Assembly (NCBI GenBank): GCA_020543525.1
Contig: JAHYIO010000042.1
Span: 496,001-560,000 of the forward strand
DNA: 64,000 bases
DNA from: Coriolopsis trogii
Lineage: Eukaryota; Basidiomycota; Agaricomycetes; Polyporales; Polyporaceae
Direction: 5' to 3'
The position numbers were made by a program, and so were the translations under genes. Below are positions 60,366 through 64,000 of the stretch, piece by piece (position 1 is the stretch's first letter; each line of letters begins with the position of its first letter). The notes beneath the pieces were generated by a model. The model was not told where the DNA came from and did not search any database. It saw nothing but the letters and a program-made list of their open reading frames with translations.

Positions 60366-63213
60366 ATGGCCGGCAAATACACTACCCTCGAATTCCGAAA
60401 TTTTATGGACGCTTTCTTCCCAAAGTCGCAAGCTAAGAAGTTGTACGTCAACGCCTTCCACGAAGTCCCAGATTTCGCTAGCGAATGCTCCATGTACACC
60501 TGGATTGTGAGTGGTCCAGATCCCCTTTGCATGGTTACTGGTTTGACGACTCGCAACAGGTCAACACTCTCAACGGCTCAGGGCTATTCTCCAACCACAA
60601 GTTTATCGCGACCCCCTACAAAGCTGACCCTACCGACGACACCAAGCAAGCTGTCGACTGTGGCATGTACCGCACAGCCCTCCCACCTCTGGACGATGAA
60701 GGCAACGAGGACAAAGAGGAGACTCATAACCGGCGCAACAACTGGTCGCGGGTGGAGATACCCATCGAGTGCAAGGTGAAGCAGACGACCTTCGACCCTT
60801 TCGATGACGGCGACAAGGAGAACCCTGAGTCGTCCTCTGCCGACCGCAAAAACACCCTCGGCCAGATCCTCTCCTACGCTGAGCTCGTGTTCAAGCATCA
60901 ACATCGCACGTGCCTGTACATGGTGCTCTTCCTCGGCCATATGGCACGCATCGTTCGTTTCGATCGATCCGGGGTCTTCGTCACCGCGAAGTTCGACTAC
61001 AAGTCAGAGGGAGAGATGCTCACCGAGTTCCTCCAGCGGTACGGCAGGCTGGGTGACAAGAACCGCGGGTTCGACACAACGGCGGAGCGCATCGAGCCGA
61101 ACAGTGCCCTCGGTCAGCGCATGGTCGAGTTCGGACGGAAGAAGGCGGAAGAGGATCCCGACGACCACGTTCCGCAGATGTTCAACGAGTCGCTCGACGA
61201 GACTTGGTCATGGTGGAAGCTCGAGGTGCACGAGGAAAGGCCCGACCCTGAACGTCCCGGCCGCATGAGAGTCGACATCAAGACGTTCCTCGTTGGCAAA
61301 CCACACTTCCAGGCACCTGGTATAGCTTGTCGCGGCACTCGTGGCTACGTTGCCGTTGCTTTCGACGAAGAGAAGGATGAGTTAGGCAACTTCTCCTATC
61401 TGAAAGATGCTTGGCGTGTCGATCACCCGGGCGTCGAACGGGAAGGGTCAGTTCTGCAACAGCTGAACGCGGAGAAGATTTCTTTCGTCCCTACGCTCTT
61501 GTGCCATGGCGATTTCAATGGTCAGATCACTTTGTCGCAGGAGGTGTGGAGAAACCGATGGGAGGAAGCGCACGAAGGTCAGGAAGCTCCTGAAAGTCGG
61601 TTGAAGAAACACCAGCACTATCGTTTGGTTGTCAAAGAGGTGGGAAAGCCTCTCTCCAAGTTTGAAAACGGCTTTCAGCTTGTTTTTGCGATATGGTGCG
61701 CGTTGAAAGGTATGTTCTCATTCCGTCCTGAACATACGCGCGGCAAGACTAACATGGTGAACAACAAGCTCATGCACAGGCTTACAAGAAGTTGGGTATC
61801 CTACATCGCGACATCAGCGCAGGTAATATCCTGCTCTACAAATTGAATGGGGATTGGCGCGGCTTGCTGAACGACTGGGAGCTCTCAAAGAAGGTCGGCC
61901 ATTCGCCGCCAATGCGAAGGCAACCTGATCGTACTGTAAGTGTACATTCTCTCGTCGAACCATAAGTAATTACTAACTTCATACCTCAGGGAACTTGGCA
62001 GTTCATGTCAGTTCACGCGCTGAATGATCCCTATAGAGAGATCACTATCGAGGATGAAGTCGAGTCCTGCTTCCATGTGCTCCTTTACTACGCCGTGCGA
62101 TTCCTGCCCCATAACATCAAACCCCACAATATCGGACAGTTCCTCGTCGACTACTTTGATGGCTTCACGAGCCCTACAGAGGGCTACAGATGTGGCCTCG
62201 CGAAGAGTAACGCTATCACGTCCGGGAAGATTTACCTCGCTCCCTACAACGGTAACCAAAACGTCACACTTCACTTCTACAAGACTCATCCTTCCCCTAC
62301 CCGCTCTCCTATCGATGTTCTCCCCAACCCTTCACGTGAAAGCCTCCATCCTGGCGACCCTGCACCGACCGACTCATCATTCGATGAACCGAGCGGCCAT
62401 GACCCAGATGCCGCTGTCCCTCCCCCCAATGGCTCCTCCTCAAACAAGGTACATCCCATCAATGATCTGATCAAACAGTTTCTGGACCGGTTTCGAGCCC
62501 ACTACAGTCGCGACACGCAACAGGTTCATGCAGTCACCGAAGGCGACTTGCCAGATGTGCAGCGGCGGATCTTGCTGTCTGCGCTCGCAGAGTCGAACCA
62601 CCGCCGTCGGTCTGCTGCTTCTACGCTGAATTCACAAGTTCCTGCGCCTGATTTGGACGCGGAGAAGGCGGCAAGTCTGGCCGACCACGACGTCATGCTC
62701 GACCTGCTATTGGAGCACATGATGGACAAGGGTCAATGGCCGATGAATGACAAGGGACCAGAGGTGCAGCCACCCAATGGACTCGTACCTCGCCCGGCAC
62801 CTATCTCGGCACCTCTCGTTCCTAGCCCACCATCTCCATCTTTTCCTTCGACAGGAAAACATCCTCGTGAGGATTACGAGACGCCTGCGTCAAAGCGGAG
62901 TCGTCGCAGTGAAGACCTCGCACTAAATTTCCCTCGCGATGGGCCTATGACACGCCCTCGAAGGAGTCGCACCCCACCTTCAAGTTACCAGGGAGCACAT
63001 TATGTCACGGATGAACCGGCGACACCTCCTCGTGCGCGTACTCGTACAACGAGTCCCTACGCTAGTGGACGGCCGCGTGAAGATCCTGAGACGCCGACCC
63101 GAGCGCGGGCTCGCACTCAGAGTGGCAACAGACGGCGAACGCGGTCAGATCAAGACTCACCGATCCCGTTACGAAGGTCGACTCGTACGCGTAGTAATAC
63201 TATGCGAAACTAG
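60366..63213 (+). CDS. FunK1-type fungal protein kinase A'
   Basis: Four exons: 60366-60506, 60560-61709, 61769-61935 and 61990-63213, giving 893 residues. The first about 230 residues are nearly identical to A, including DCGMYR, IECKVKQ and GQILSYAEL. From about residue 240 onward differences rise sharply. The last exon is 56 codons longer than in A, with a Pro/Ser-rich insert before [21 protein letters not shown] and NDWELSK are intact. The tail ends [13 protein letters not shown], matching A. It has a complete start, splice sites and upstream module. Confidence 0.86.
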
Positions 63214-64000
63214 TGATATCCCTGCTCCTCGTGCTTGCTAGACCATTGTGCTGTCCTGTCTTCTACTCTTACACTGCGATGCTCTTCCTCCACTATTAGC
63301 TCTTGATTCGGACATGCATTGCTCAGTCATAGATTATACTGCTCACTCTTCATCTGTACTATAACATACACATAGCCTCTTGATCTGTCACTCTCGTCTA
63401 TACACACATGATTGAATTTCCGGATGCCCGACGGCCCTCTCTTATATCACCACTGGAGGGATGAGCATTCCCAACTCATCGTACAACGTCGCCGACACGC
63501 GTGTTTCCCTATGAACAGCTGCACACGCATCGTGCCGTGTGATGATCGAACGCCGCCAACTTCTTAGCCAACTGCGATAGACTTTGGGATACTACATACT
63601 CACGGCTTGACGCATGTTGGATATACTATGACCACGTCGCGTAGTTCGCTCAGCCTTCGGGTGACAAAGCAAATTCTTCAGCGACAAGACTTGAGGGTGT
63701 TTGGCCTAATGCGCGAGCGTTCCTGGAGACAGGCCCGGGCTGCTTGAGACCTGAGGCCAGAACTCGGCGAGCATAACGAGCAGTTGCTACTTGACTTTTA
63801 CACCAACGTTAGCTGGCACTCGTTTCGTGGTTGTCCGTTATGACAATGTATTGCTACGCTTCGTGTACTAAGACGATGGGTACAGTGGTGTATGAATTAC
63901 CTACGCAAGATGGTTGGGACCGAAACTGAGCATGGCTTACAACTATAGGATAGTATGATACAGAGAAGGCTCAACAAATGTACACAGCTGGTTCATTTCC
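63214..64000. other. 3' flank of kinase A', outer right arm
   Basis: Reverse-complement match to 3150-3966 with clear divergence; for example GACCACGTCGCGTAGTTCGC near 63630 mirrors about 3490-3510. No gene in the window part. Confidence 0.6.

Larger units (their letters stand above)
45025..64000. repeat. Right arm of giant imperfect inverted repeat
   Basis: Mirror of about 3150-18315. It contains E', then an extra segment with kinase D (about 46.7-51.1 kb) absent from the left arm, then B', the MIF4G pseudogene, F' and A'. The final bases still match the left 3' flank: GATACAGAGAAGGCTCAACAAA near 63956-63979 is the reverse complement of about 3174-3198. The outer boundary therefore lies at or beyond the window end. 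Confidence 0.85.

Noticed and set aside
3150..64000. Inverted repeat as a pure assembly artefact
   Set aside because: Arms differ in many point changes, indels, start and stop codons and in the presence of kinase D, which duplicated assembly of one locus would not produce; allelic collapse still deserves a read-level check.

Overview
This window looks like nuclear DNA of a filamentous basidiomycete, probably a mushroom-forming Agaricomycete. Nearly every gene is split by 45-70 nt GT...AG introns, and base composition is moderately GC-rich. Several genes belong to the fungal FunK1-type protein kinase family, which is strongly expanded in Agaricomycetes. All exon models were assembled by eye from reading frames, splice signals and phase; totals were checked to be multiples of three.

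Layout. (1) 43-3148: a multi-exon, low-complexity nuclear-type protein of unknown function. (2) About 3150-18315: left arm of a very large imperfect inverted repeat. On the minus strand it carries FunK1 kinase A, SAP-like gene F, a decayed MIF4G/MA3 pseudogene, FunK1 kinase B and an intact MIF4G-MA3 gene (E). (3) 18316-45025: a single-copy spacer with conserved genes: a DUF1917-type protein, FCF1 (rRNA processing), phenylalanine ammonia-lyase, the large subunit of arginine-specific carbamoyl-phosphate synthase, a DAO-family FAD oxidoreductase, a second SAP-like gene (L), a class II tRNA and a broken FunK1 copy (C). (4) About 45025 to the window end: right arm in mirror order on the plus strand: broken MIF4G-MA3 gene (E'), FunK1 kinase D (only in this arm), FunK1 B', the same decayed MIF4G/MA3 pseudogene, SAP-like gene F' and FunK1 kinase A'. 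The mirror still holds at base 64000, so the right arm may run past the window.

How the parts relate. Three gene families recur together: FunK1 kinases, SAP-like coiled-coil proteins and compact eIF4G-like MIF4G-MA3 proteins. FunK1 genes A, B, D, B' and A' share a conserved upstream module. Their N-terminal halves show a conserved Asp, an E-C-K motif and a Q-x-x-S-Y motif, a pattern reminiscent of PD-(D/E)XK nuclease-like domains. The arms are unequal in decay. E is intact while E' has a stop and a frameshift. B has a start codon while B' lost it. C is 5'-truncated and frameshifted by a 56-bp tandem duplication. F and F' remain nearly identical. This fits a birth-and-death accessory locus wrapped around core metabolic genes, with gene conversion between arms. 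Recombination between the arms would invert the 27-kb core.
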